Of a DNA stretch of 64,000 nucleotides, positions 8,080 through 17,420 are shown piece after piece. Position numbers and translations under genes: made by a program. The notes beneath the pieces are model-generated. The model worked only from the letters and a program-made list of their open reading frames with translations. It was not told the origin of the DNA and made no database searches. Each line of letters begins with the position of its first letter. The first letter of the stretch is position 1. Source of the stretch: Palsa-295 sp963785585 (GTDB lineage: Bacteria > Acidobacteriota > Terriglobia > Acidiferrales > UBA7541); NCBI GenBank assembly GCA_963785585.1, contig CAWAVW010000001.1, positions 372,001-436,000 of the forward strand, given 5' to 3'.

Positions 8080-10200
8080 CTATTTCGAATCCACCAGCAC
8101 TTCCACGCCGTATGCCGGTAAATCCACGCCTGTCACATCTCCGGAACCGAGCAGTATCGCCTTCATCGAATGCGGCAGCGCTACATGTTGCGGTTTACGC
8201 TCGAAATTAATCAGCACAAACACCTGCTTGCCGGTCCCTACGCGGCGGCATACCTCGATTCCGTCCGGCACCGAACCGAGTACCGGAGTCACTCCGCCCT
8301 GCTGCACCATCCAGGATGCGGCGGACGCCATCGTCTTTTCGTCGAGCACCGCGCCAATATATGTAATCGTGCCTTTACCGAACGAACGGGTTAGCACGGC
8401 GGGCTGGTGATCGAGCCATCCGTTCGATTCGCCATATTCCGCGAGGGGTTTCGTTTCTGGCGACGACGCCTTCAGTTGCTCCGCCCACACCGACGCTACT
8501 CCGTCTCCCCACTGTCCGCTTACCGGCACGTCGCCTTCGAGCGCGTAGTATTGCTCCACGCGTCCTCCGAGCACGTCCACCAGATATCCCGGCTGTCGTT
8601 GCGGCAATAGCGCGTCGTATTGATCTTTCATTCCCGACCGCGGACCGAGCACCAGATGTCCGCCGTTCTGAACGTAGTCCCGCAGATGATTCGCCAGATC
8701 CTCCGGGATCATGTTCAAACTGGGCGCGACCACCAGCTTGTAGGAATCGAGCTTGTCGTACGGGTTGATCACGTCCACGGACTGCGAAAGGTGGCGCAGC
8801 GCCGCGTAGTAACTCTTCAGGATTCCGAGCTGATCGTATTTCTCGGTGTGCTTCTGAAATTGAATCGCCCAGCGGCTGTCGTACGACTGCAAAAGCGCAA
8901 CTTCCGACGCGGGCTGTGTATCGCGCAACGCAGCCTCGGTCTTGACGAAGTCGCCGCCGAGCTGGCTCACTTCCTCGTAGAGAGGTAGAGGCGTTCCGTC
9001 CGCTCCCAAAAGCGAACCATGATACTGCTCCTGGCCGTTGAGCGCGCTGCGCCACTGCCAGTAACCGATCGCATCGGCTCCGTGGCCCACGGCCTGCCAC
9101 GCCATCGCGCGCACTTCGCCGCGATTCAGAAAATTGTTCACCTTGTGCCAGTTCACCGCACCCGGCTGCGTTTCCATCACCCAAAAATTCCGCTCCAGGA
9201 AGCCGCGCGTCAAATCGTGCGTCATTCCGTTCATCGCCACATCCACATGCCCGCTGCCCACGTAGTCGTCCCACGCCGCAAACGTCAGCGGCTTGGTGAT
9301 CGCGTAATTATCGATGCCGTCCCAGAACCCCATCAGGTTTCCCGTAATGAACTGCCGCGGCTCGATCGACTTCCGCAGCACGTCGATCTGGTTCTGCTGG
9401 TAATTCACCCAGGCATGCGTCGTGAACCGCTTCCAGTCCAGCATCAATCCCGGATTGTGCCCGCCCACCGGAATCGGAACTTCGCTCCAGTTGTCGTACC
9501 GCTCGCTCCAGTATTCCGTGGTCCACTTTTCGTTCAGGTTTTCGACGGTCTTGTATTTTTCTTTCAGCCAGTCGTCAAACTGCCGCTTCGTATCCTCGTC
9601 GTACGACATATTCGCGTAGCCGTATTCGTTGTCGATCTGCCAGCCGATCACGTTCGGATTTTTTCCATAGCGCACCGCCATCAATCCCGCAATCTGCCGG
9701 CAAAATTCCAGATAGCGCGCGGATGTCGGTGAGGCGTGCGCTCGATTTCCGTGCGTCACTCGCACCCCGTCCGGTTCCACGCGCAGCGTATCGGGGTATT
9801 TCTGCGTCAACCACGCCGGAGGCGTGGCCGTCGGCGTCCCCAGCACGACGGCGATATGACGTTTCCCCGCGGCGGCAATCGCGCGGTCCAGCCACTCAAA
9901 ATCGTATTTCCCTTCGAGCGGCTCCATCCGGCTCCATGCAAATTCTGTGATCCGAACGAAATGAACGTGGGCGTTTTCCATCAACTGCAAATCCGTCTCC
10001 CAACGCGATTCCGGCCACTGCTCCGGATACCACGCAGTACCCAGAAGCAGCGACGGGCGATTCGCAATCGCCGCCGGATCGGAATCCGATTTCGAATTCG
10101 CAGCGGGCCTGGCCGCAAGCGATGTCAACGCGGGCATCACCGCGGCCGCCACGCCAAGCCCCGCAATCAAGATTCCTTTTAGGATCGAACTCGTCTTCAT
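8080..10200 (-). CDS. Exported GH42 beta-galactosidase
   Basis: The 706-residue enzyme has a signal peptide (residues 1-30) and the GH42 architecture: an N-terminal TIM barrel beginning at LLGTAWYPEQWPES, a trimerisation domain, and a C-terminal beta domain. The acid/base glutamate is E192 in GWQIDNEYG and the likely nucleophile is E343 in VMETQPG. GH42 enzymes remove terminal beta-galactose from oligosaccharides. The signal peptide places it in the periplasm, whereas many characterised family members are cytoplasmic. It lies between GH31 (56-nt gap) and the TPR gene in one operon. In this setting it probably removes galactose from side chains. Confidence 0.93.
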   Translation of the reverse strand: MKTSSILKGILIAGLGVAAAVMPALTSLAARPAANSKSDSDPAAIANRPSLLLGTAWYPEQWPESRWETDLQLMENAHVHFVRITEFAWSRMEPLEGKYDFEWLDRAIAAAGKRHIAVVLGTPTATPPAWLTQKYPDTLRVEPDGVRVTHGNRAHASPTSARYLEFCRQIAGLMAVRYGKNPNVIGWQIDNEYGYANMSYDEDTKRQFDDWLKEKYKTVENLNEKWTTEYWSERYDNWSEVPIPVGGHNPGLMLDWKRFTTHAWVNYQQNQIDVLRKSIEPRQFITGNLMGFWDGIDNYAITKPLTFAAWDDYVGSGHVDVAMNGMTHDLTRGFLERNFWVMETQPGAVNWHKVNNFLNRGEVRAMAWQAVGHGADAIGYWQWRSALNGQEQYHGSLLGADGTPLPLYEEVSQLGGDFVKTEAALRDTQPASEVALLQSYDSRWAIQFQKHTEKYDQLGILKSYYAALRHLSQSVDVINPYDKLDSYKLVVAPSLNMIPEDLANHLRDYVQNGGHLVLGPRSGMKDQYDALLPQRQPGYLVDVLGGRVEQYYALEGDVPVSGQWGDGVASVWAEQLKASSPETKPLAEYGESNGWLDHQPAVLTRSFGKGTITYIGAVLDEKTMASAASWMVQQGGVTPVLGSVPDGIEVCRRVGTGKQVFVLINFERKPQHVALPHSMKAILLGSGDVTGVDLPAYGVEVLVDSK

Positions 10201-10256
10201 GGGATTCTCCAGTTTTGCCCGCGCAATCGTGCGGAATCCGGCCTTTGCTTGGCGCT

Positions 10257-12620
10257 CTACTGCGTGATGGTGATTCGCTGCCCCGAATACTTCACGGTCT
10301 TGTCGGGTGTGGCCGTCGGGTCAATCGCGATTCCGTGTCCTTCCGTCACAAACACAACATGGAACGTTCGCTCGGCCAGGATTCCCGGAAAACTTCCCTG
10401 GCGATCGCCGATTGTCAGCGTCTTCCTCGCATCATCCCAGTCGAAACGAATCGTTGCGAACGAACCCTTCTCGTAGTCGTACGTATCGTTCTGATCTTCG
10501 TACAACGTAAACGTCCCGTCCGCGCCGGCATAAACCCGCAACTCGACCGGATCGGCTGGCTTCTCCGCGGCGTACTGCACGTCCGGTCCGAACGGCACAA
10601 TCGAGCCCGCGCGAACGAACAGCGGCAGCTTTTCGATCGGCGCCGGCGTATCAATCGCCACTCCGCCCTCGGCGGCGCGGCCCGTCCAGAAATCGTACCA
10701 GCGCGCTTTCGGCAAATATAAATGACGCGACGTCGCTCCCGGTTCCGTCACCGGGTTCACCAGAATCGCGGGTCCGAACAAATACTCGTCGCCAATATTC
10801 TGCGCTCGGACGTCCTCGCGGAAATCCATCGCCAGCGCCCGCATCGGCGTGTAGCTCTCGTGCGTCGTCATCCACGCAACTGAATAAATGTAGGGCATCA
10901 GCCGGTAACGAAGCCGGTCGTAACTCGTTAAAATGGTCTGCGCTTCCGGGCCGTACGACCAGATTTCATTCTGATTCGTCGTCCGAGTGCCATGCGCGCG
11001 GAATACCGGGCAGAAACTTCCGAACTGAAACCAGCGTAGATACAGTTCGCGAAACGCCGGGTCGTCCGGATTTCCACCGCTGATAAATCCGCCGATGTCC
11101 GTCGTCCAGTAGGGCAACCCGGACATTTCAAAATTCAACCCCGCGGGAATCTGGCGCGCAAAACTGTTCCAGTTCGATTCCACGTCGCCTGACCACGCGG
11201 ACACCGAATTGCGCTGCACCCCCGCATACGCGGAACGCGACAGAATAAAAACGCGCTTCTGATCGGACGCACTGCGCTGCCCTTCGTACACCGCCGTCGT
11301 GGTCATCAGCGGGAATAAATCCGCATAGCGGGCGCCGCTGCCGATCCCGACTTTGTTTGTCACCAGAATCGGCGTTTCGCGGCCTTCGGTCTCCGGCTCG
11401 TCGGTATCGAGCCACCACGCATCCGCGCCAATCTTGAAAAGTCCTGAATCGATCAGGTTCCAATAATATTTTCGCGCGGCGGGATTGAACGCGTCGTAAA
11501 GCGCCATGCCCTTCGGGTGAAATCCGCCGACAACCGTCCGGTCGATCAAGAATCCTTTCTTGTCCATATCGTCGTACACCGGCGAGGGCGGATCGATGAA
11601 CGGCCAGAAGGAAAACATAATGTGGAAATTCAGTTTGTGCAGGTCCGCGATCATGCCCTTGGGATCGGGATAGTTCGGGTTGAAGACCGGCTCGCCCATG
11701 TGGTTCCACCAGAACCAGTCCTGGACGATATTATCGACCGGGATTTTCAAATTCCGGTATTTCTGCGCCACATCCAGCAGTTCCTGCTGTGAACTGTAAC
11801 GGTTCTTGCATTGCCAGTAACCATACGCCCATTTGCCAAAGAGCGGGGCAGCTCCGGTCATTTCCCGGTAACCGGCGATGATCTTGTCGAAATCGGGGCC
11901 ATACAGAAAATAGTAATCGACCGTGTCCGCCACTTCAGAGCTCAGATAGAGCGCGTGCGGAAAACGATTGTTGAACCGGCTGCGGGAAGGATTGTTCCAG
12001 AATATTCCGTAGCCCTTGCTCGAAAGAACCATCGGCACGGAAATATTTGTGTTGTCCTGCGACAGCTCGACGTCTTCTCCGTGGTAGTTCAGCACGCCCG
12101 CCTGATGCTGCCCCAATCCGTAGAACGCTTCGGTGGAATCCCATAAATTCGAAAACAGTTCGGAGTGATACGTCTTCTCGCCGTTCACTTCCACCGGCTT
12201 CAGCGACCGGTCGGAATCCATGAACAGCTTTTTTCCGGCCGCGTCGCTAAAAAGAATGTATCCGTCTTTCTTCGTGACCTTCACCTGCATCTTTGCCGTC
12301 GAGATCGTCACCGCCGCATCGGTCGCATTCAACGTAAACGGCGCCGCCGCCCAGGTGTTTTTGGTAACCACATATTGAGGCGTATCCGGAAATGTGGTGC
12401 CCGGCGCATAGGTCACGCGCACGATCGAATCGGAGCACACCAGCAGCCGCAGCGTCCCGCTCTGCATCGTCAGCACCGCGCCGTCGGCTTGCTGCTTCAC
12501 GCCCGTAACGGGATTCAGCGGATTCCACTGCGCTCCGGCCGTTCCGGCGATCGCCAGAATGCCCAACGCTACGAAAGACAAAAACATCGCACGCGATAAG
12601 TTTCGCAATTTGTTTTCCAT
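10257..12620 (-). CDS. Exported GH31 alpha-glycosidase, probable alpha-xylosidase
   Basis: This 787-residue protein has a signal peptide ending near residue 30, an N-terminal beta-sandwich, and a GH31 barrel from about 255. The nucleophile is D405 in WWLDTDEPE and the acid/base is D479 in AWSGD. The segment FGKWAYGYWQCKNRYSS resembles xyloglucan-type alpha-xylosidases, as opposed to alpha-glucosidases. Such enzymes cut the alpha-1,6-xylose from the non-reducing end of xyloglucan oligosaccharides. It is co-oriented between the GH3 and GH42 genes with gaps of 66 and 56 nt. The GH31 family is certain; the xylosidase specificity rests on motif resemblance and neighbours. Confidence 0.9.
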   Translation of the reverse strand: MENKLRNLSRAMFLSFVALGILAIAGTAGAQWNPLNPVTGVKQQADGAVLTMQSGTLRLLVCSDSIVRVTYAPGTTFPDTPQYVVTKNTWAAAPFTLNATDAAVTISTAKMQVKVTKKDGYILFSDAAGKKLFMDSDRSLKPVEVNGEKTYHSELFSNLWDSTEAFYGLGQHQAGVLNYHGEDVELSQDNTNISVPMVLSSKGYGIFWNNPSRSRFNNRFPHALYLSSEVADTVDYYFLYGPDFDKIIAGYREMTGAAPLFGKWAYGYWQCKNRYSSQQELLDVAQKYRNLKIPVDNIVQDWFWWNHMGEPVFNPNYPDPKGMIADLHKLNFHIMFSFWPFIDPPSPVYDDMDKKGFLIDRTVVGGFHPKGMALYDAFNPAARKYYWNLIDSGLFKIGADAWWLDTDEPETEGRETPILVTNKVGIGSGARYADLFPLMTTTAVYEGQRSASDQKRVFILSRSAYAGVQRNSVSAWSGDVESNWNSFARQIPAGLNFEMSGLPYWTTDIGGFISGGNPDDPAFRELYLRWFQFGSFCPVFRAHGTRTTNQNEIWSYGPEAQTILTSYDRLRYRLMPYIYSVAWMTTHESYTPMRALAMDFREDVRAQNIGDEYLFGPAILVNPVTEPGATSRHLYLPKARWYDFWTGRAAEGGVAIDTPAPIEKLPLFVRAGSIVPFGPDVQYAAEKPADPVELRVYAGADGTFTLYEDQNDTYDYEKGSFATIRFDWDDARKTLTIGDRQGSFPGILAERTFHVVFVTEGHGIAIDPTATPDKTVKYSGQRITITQ

Positions 12621-12686
12621 GTTCGCCGCGAACCCAACGCCATTCGCACGCGACTCCCAGATTTTTGTTCCCTGGCCGCTTCGCGC

Positions 12687-15233
12687 CTATTCCGAAAGCG
12701 AAGTCTTCCCCGTCAATTCGATCTTTTCCGACGAACTTCCCACCAGTATCCCGAAGTCGCCCGGTTGCGCTGCCCAGCCTTTCTTCTGCACGTCGTAATA
12801 CTGAAACGACCGGTCGTTCAACGTCACCGTAATCGTTTTTGTCTCGCCCGGCTTCAAATTTACCTTGCCGAAGCCCTTCAACTCTTTCAGCGGCCGTGCG
12901 ATCTTGGAGTGGCCGTCACTCACATACACTTCGCCCACTTCCGCTCCTTCGCGCGTGCCCGTGTTGGTCACATCAAACGTTACCGTCACCGGCTGCCCCA
13001 GCTTGAACGACGGCGTTACGTTCAGGTTTCCGTACTTAAACGTGGTGTACGACAATCCGAACCCAAACGGGAATAGCGGTTTCACGCTCGCCTTATCGTA
13101 ATAGCGGTAACCCAGAAACACGCCTTCGGAGTACTTTACGTGTCCCGTACCGTTATCGTAATAACTGTTATACGTCGGATTGTCTTTCCATTCCCGCTCG
13201 AAAGACACCGGAAGCTTTCCAGACGGACTTACGTCGCCAAATAAAATCTTGGCCAGCGCCGTGCCGCCTTCCTGCCCCGGATACCAAACGTGCAGCAGAG
13301 CGGCCGTCTCGTCGATCCATTCATGCATGTCCACGTTGCCGCCCGCGGAAATCACAACCGTCGTATTTTTGTTCGCCGCCAGCACAGCCTTCACCAGCAC
13401 GTCCTGGCCGCCCGGCAACGCAAACGACCGGTCGCGCCCTTCGCCTTCCGTGGTGCTGTCGAATCCTACACACAAAATCACCGCATCCGCTTTGGCCGCC
13501 AGTGCCTTCGCCTGCGCCACCGCTTTGTTGTCCGCGGAGATCACGCCCAGTCCCGCCAAAAACTTGCTCTCTCGCCGCACATATTCCATTCGTACCTTGT
13601 GCGGACTTCCCGCTTGCAGCGTGAACGTCTCGCCCTGCAGCGCCGTGCTCTCCCACTCCCACTGGTCCATAATTCGCTTGTCGTCCAGATACACGCGGAA
13701 GCCGTCGCGCGCGCTGGCAAAGAAGGTGTATTCACCCGTCGTCTTCGGCGTAAAGTATCCCGTCCATCGCGCCGAACTGTATCCTGCCGGAGCTTCGACC
13801 GTGCTGTCTTCCCAGCCGAAATCCACGCGCCCATCGACGCGCGTCAAGTCCGGATTCCCTTCCAGCTTGGCGTTCTTGAAGTATTCGCCGTTCAATCCCG
13901 CCGTTTTTCCGTCCGCCGCCGTCGTGAAATCGCTATTCCGGAAAGTTTCATACGCATTCGGCGACCCGGACACATACACGACGTTTGTGTTTGTTCCTTC
14001 CAGATAAGTGCCAATACTCTGCAGGAAACTGCCCGTCACAAACGGATCCACGTGCCCGCTGCCGCCGCCTTCCGGAACCACCGGCGAAGCTTCCGGCCCG
14101 ATCACCGCGACCGTCTTGAGCTTCGTTTTATCGAGCGGCAGAACATTTTGATTTTTCAGCAGGACCATTCCGCCCAGCGCCGCTTCCAGCGCCACTTTGC
14201 GTCCTTCCTGGTTGTACACCGATGCGTCGGGATCCAGCTGTGGCCGGTCCAGATAGCCGAATGCGATCATCACCCTCAGAATCCGCCGGATTTTATCGTC
14301 GATCACCGCTTCGGAGACGCGCCCGTCCTTCACCGCGGGCAGTAGCGTCGCCTTATTCATGAATCTGCCGGAGGGCATTTCCAAATCGAGGCCCGCGTTG
14401 GCTGCGGCAACGCCGTCGTGCGTCGCGTCCCAGTCGGACATGATCACACCTTGAAATCCCCAACCGTTCTTCGCCACATCCGTCATGATGAAATGATTCT
14501 GGGTTGCGTGTTCGCCGTTCACCAGATTGTAGGAATCCATCAGCGCCGCTACATGCGCCTCGGTCACCGAATATTCAAAGGCCGGCAGATAAATCTCCCG
14601 CATCGTGCGCTCGTCGATATCCGAACTCACGTTGTAGCGATCGTATTCCTGGTTGTTGCCCATGTAGTGCTTCGCCGTCGCGATCACGCCCTGGCTTTGA
14701 ATTCCCTCAATCACCGCCACCGCCATGCGCGAAGCAAGAAACGGATCTTCACCGAAATACTCGAAATTCCTTCCGCACATCGGGGCGCGGTAAATATTCA
14801 GCCCGGGGCCGAGCATGGTCGTCACGCCTCGTGCCCGCGCGTCATACCCCACCATTTCGCCCACGCGTTCTTCGAGCGCCGGATTCCAGTTCGCGGCTTC
14901 CGCGATTCCCGCGGGGTACGCCGTCGACGTTCCCGTCCCTCGCACGCCCAGCGGGCCATCGGACATCTTGAAGGCGGGCAAGCCCAGCCGCGGCAGGGCG
15001 CGCACGTACATATTGTCCACGCCGCCGATGTAGTCGATTTTTTCTTCCAGCGTCATCTGCTTCAGGATTTTTTCCACGCGCGGATCGGTCTCGCCGGGCC
15101 ACTTCACGGCCACCGTGCTCGAGGACTGCGCCTGCACGCGCGGCATCAAAGCAAGCGACCCGAAAACAGCAATCGCCGCCAGAGCGCATCCGACGAGCAT
15201 AAGTTTCTTCAAAGACTTGGCTGGAATCGTCAT
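12687..15233 (-). CDS. Exported GH3 beta-glucosidase with inserted PA14 domain
   Basis: The 848-residue enzyme carries a signal peptide (about residues 1-35) and a GH3 barrel with nucleophile D267 in GVIMSDWDA. The alpha/beta sandwich domain is interrupted by a PA14 carbohydrate-binding insert at about 450-560, and a fibronectin-III-like C-terminal domain follows (about 740-840). PA14-containing GH3 enzymes act as beta-glucosidases on short beta-glucans. It is the first gene of the leftward operon; a candidate promoter and operator lie 175-225 nt upstream. Together with alpha-xylosidase and beta-galactosidase it could finish degradation of xyloglucan oligosaccharides to glucose. Confidence 0.94.
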   Translation of the reverse strand: MTIPAKSLKKLMLVGCALAAIAVFGSLALMPRVQAQSSSTVAVKWPGETDPRVEKILKQMTLEEKIDYIGGVDNMYVRALPRLGLPAFKMSDGPLGVRGTGTSTAYPAGIAEAANWNPALEERVGEMVGYDARARGVTTMLGPGLNIYRAPMCGRNFEYFGEDPFLASRMAVAVIEGIQSQGVIATAKHYMGNNQEYDRYNVSSDIDERTMREIYLPAFEYSVTEAHVAALMDSYNLVNGEHATQNHFIMTDVAKNGWGFQGVIMSDWDATHDGVAAANAGLDLEMPSGRFMNKATLLPAVKDGRVSEAVIDDKIRRILRVMIAFGYLDRPQLDPDASVYNQEGRKVALEAALGGMVLLKNQNVLPLDKTKLKTVAVIGPEASPVVPEGGGSGHVDPFVTGSFLQSIGTYLEGTNTNVVYVSGSPNAYETFRNSDFTTAADGKTAGLNGEYFKNAKLEGNPDLTRVDGRVDFGWEDSTVEAPAGYSSARWTGYFTPKTTGEYTFFASARDGFRVYLDDKRIMDQWEWESTALQGETFTLQAGSPHKVRMEYVRRESKFLAGLGVISADNKAVAQAKALAAKADAVILCVGFDSTTEGEGRDRSFALPGGQDVLVKAVLAANKNTTVVISAGGNVDMHEWIDETAALLHVWYPGQEGGTALAKILFGDVSPSGKLPVSFEREWKDNPTYNSYYDNGTGHVKYSEGVFLGYRYYDKASVKPLFPFGFGLSYTTFKYGNLNVTPSFKLGQPVTVTFDVTNTGTREGAEVGEVYVSDGHSKIARPLKELKGFGKVNLKPGETKTITVTLNDRSFQYYDVQKKGWAAQPGDFGILVGSSSEKIELTGKTSLSE

Positions 15234-15407
15234 TCAGCGCCTCGTTCCCTGCGTTGGTTTGAGTTCTCTTCGAACGGCCGCGGAGTCGCCGCCTGCTGCC
15301 ATTGCATCGCCGCGAACCGCTTCATCGACAGTTGGCAAAAATAATTCAGGCGTGCGTTTGCGCGGGCGGGACTTCCGGACTTGAAAAATACCGGCATAAG
15401 CGGCAGA

Positions 15408-15419
15408 GTTACCGTTAAC
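15408..15419. promoter_or_regulatory. Candidate LacI-family operator
   Basis: GTTACCGTTAAC is a 12-nt near-palindrome with the central CG usual for LacI-family operators; only one symmetric pair is mismatched. Its complement, GTTAACGGTAAC, shares the half-site ACGGTAAC with the palindrome upstream of the TonB receptor at 20232-20242. It lies 10 nt downstream of the candidate -10 of the GH operon, where repressor binding would block initiation. Confidence 0.45.
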
Positions 15420-15429
15420 TACGCGCGAA

Positions 15430-15458
15430 ACTGTCGCACCGCGATTCCGCCTTGTCAA
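15430..15458 (-). promoter_or_regulatory. Candidate promoter of the GH3-GH31-GH42-TPR operon
   Basis: On the minus strand TTGACA (15458-15453) is separated by 17 nt from GACAGT (15435-15430), a weak -10 with 3 of 6 matches. The perfect -35, optimal spacing and adjacent operator-like palindrome support it; the poor -10 would suit a regulated promoter. Confidence 0.4.
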
Positions 15459-15623
15459 CGGCTTTCTTGGCGAGCCGCATTCGAAGTCTCGCCGGCGCGC
15501 GCGGTTTTCGCCAAAAAATTCGCGCCGACGGCGCGGTTCATCGTTCACGCGGCCGCCGCCAATGTCACTCTAGAGCGGCGCGAAACGGATTCAAATCGCC
15601 ACCAGGCGATCGAGGGCAAAAGA

Positions 15624-17420
15624 ATGCGGAGATTCCTGTTTTGCGTTTGTCTTGCGGCATTTTTCAGCGTCGGCTCGCGCGCTGCTTCGCCCCCGCCGCA
15701 GGACCTGGTCGCCAACACCGCCGGCCGCTCGACGATCAGCCTCAACGGGACATGGAACGCGATCGTCGATCCCTACGAAAACGGCCTCGGCGGACGCTTT
15801 TACCAGAATCGCAAAGCGCAAAACAAACAAGACCTCGTCGAATACGACTTTGACAAATCCGGAACCCTCAAAGTTCCCGGCGACTGGAATTCCCAGCGCG
15901 ACAGCCTGTACTTCTACGAAGGCCCGCTCTGGTACGAAACCGCCTTTACCTACAAAAAGCGCGATGGCATTCGCCCCTTCGTGTATTTCGGCGCCGCCAA
16001 CTACTTCACGCGCGTTTATCTGAACGGCAAACGATTGGGCGAACACACCGGCGGGTTCACCCCTTTTAATTTCGATATTTCCGACGCAATCCTGGACGGC
16101 GAAAATACTCTCGTCGTCGAGGTCAACAATGCGCGCTACGCCGATGGCATTCCTACCGTCAAAACCGACTGGTGGAACTACGGTGGCATCACCCGCGACG
16201 TGAAAATCGTCGAGGTTCCGCGCACATACCTTCAGGATTATTTCGTTCAACTCGCCAAAGGCTCGCTCGACCAGATCGCCGGATGGGTGAAAGTCTCCGG
16301 CGCATCTTTGCCGCAGCAGGTGAAAATCGAAATCCCAGACGCCCATATCGCGCAGACGTTTACAACCGGCGCGGACGGAAAAGCCGTATTCCAATTCCCC
16401 GCCAAACTCGATCTTTGGTCCCCGGAAAATCCGAAACTCTACCGCGTGGTGATTTCCGGCGCCGGCGACAGCATCACCGACGAAATCGGCTTTCGCACCA
16501 TCGAAACTCGCGGCAGTAAAATCCTGCTCAACGGCAAGCCCATTTTCCTGCGCGGCGTTTCCATCCACGAAGAGGCCCCTTTCCGCGGCGGACGCGCGTT
16601 TTCACCGGAAGACGACGCCACGCTTCTCGGCTGGGCCAAAGAGCTGGGCTGCAACTTCGTTCGCCTCGCGCACTACCCGCACAACGAAGGCATGGCCCGC
16701 ACCGCCGATCGCTTGGGCCTTCTCGTTTGGTCGGAAATTCCCGTGTACTGGGACATCCAGTGGAAAAATCCGGATACGCTCGCCAACGCGAAGAATCAGC
16801 TCCGCGAGGAAATCGCCCGCGACCACAATCGCGCCGCCGTGATCCTCTGGTCGCTTGGCAACGAAACCCCCATCAGCCCCGAGCGTAACGCGTTCATGCA
16901 GCAAACCGCCGCGCTCGCCCGCGAACTCGACAACACCCGCCTGCTCACCGCCGCGATGAACGTGACCTCACGCGAATCCGACGGCACCCGCCTGTTGAAC
17001 GACCCGCTCGCCGAGATTGTGGACGTAATGGGCATCAACGAATACATCGGTTGGTACGAAGGCCGCCCCGACGACATCGAACGCACTCACTGGAAAAGTT
17101 CCTACGACAAGCCGCTGATCGTCAGCGAATTCGGCGGCGGCGCTCCCTACGGCCGTCACGGCGACGCATCCGAACGCTGGACCGAGGAATATCAGGCAAG
17201 TATCTACGAGCATCAAATCGCCATGTGGAAGCAGGTTCCCCTGCTCGCGGGAATGTCGCCTTGGGTGTTGATGGATTTTCAATCGCCGCTGCGTTTACTT
17301 CCCGGCGTGCAGGACTACCACAATCGCAAGGGGCTCGTCTCCGATCGAGGACAGCGCAAGCTGGCATTTTACGTCTTGCAGAAATACTATCGCAGCTTGA
17401 TCGACGCGCCCCAGCCGTAG
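15624..17420 (+). CDS. Exported GH2 glycosidase (beta-galactosidase/beta-glucuronidase type)
   Basis: The 598-residue enzyme starts at ATG 15624, chosen because a clear signal peptide (MRRFLFCVCLAAFF...) begins there; the frame is open further upstream. It has the GH2 order: sugar-binding jelly-roll (about 35-200), immunoglobulin-like domain (about 205-295), and TIM barrel with acid/base E414 in SLGNET and nucleophile E502 in IVSEFGG. The length and the AHYPHNE segment fit the beta-glucuronidase-like subgroup, but specificity cannot be fixed. It is divergent from the GH3 operon and its stop codon abuts that of the epimerase gene. Confidence 0.9.
   Translation: MRRFLFCVCLAAFFSVGSRAASPPPQDLVANTAGRSTISLNGTWNAIVDPYENGLGGRFYQNRKAQNKQDLVEYDFDKSGTLKVPGDWNSQRDSLYFYEGPLWYETAFTYKKRDGIRPFVYFGAANYFTRVYLNGKRLGEHTGGFTPFNFDISDAILDGENTLVVEVNNARYADGIPTVKTDWWNYGGITRDVKIVEVPRTYLQDYFVQLAKGSLDQIAGWVKVSGASLPQQVKIEIPDAHIAQTFTTGADGKAVFQFPAKLDLWSPENPKLYRVVISGAGDSITDEIGFRTIETRGSKILLNGKPIFLRGVSIHEEAPFRGGRAFSPEDDATLLGWAKELGCNFVRLAHYPHNEGMARTADRLGLLVWSEIPVYWDIQWKNPDTLANAKNQLREEIARDHNRAAVILWSLGNETPISPERNAFMQQTAALARELDNTRLLTAAMNVTSRESDGTRLLNDPLAEIVDVMGINEYIGWYEGRPDDIERTHWKSSYDKPLIVSEFGGGAPYGRHGDASERWTEEYQASIYEHQIAMWKQVPLLAGMSPWVLMDFQSPLRLLPGVQDYHNRKGLVSDRGQRKLAFYVLQKYYRSLIDAPQP

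Larger units (their letters stand above)
15234..15623. other. Divergent control region between GH3 operon and GH2 gene
   Basis: This 390-nt gap has no coding sequence I would support. It holds a perfect TTGACA -35 on the minus strand (15453-15458) and a LacI-like palindrome (15408-15419) that could control both directions. No clear promoter for the rightward GH2 gene was found. Confidence 0.55.

Noticed and set aside
15591..16568. Open frame of about 325 codons on the minus strand inside the GH2 gene
   Set aside because: The plus strand encodes a complete GH2 enzyme with both catalytic glutamates.
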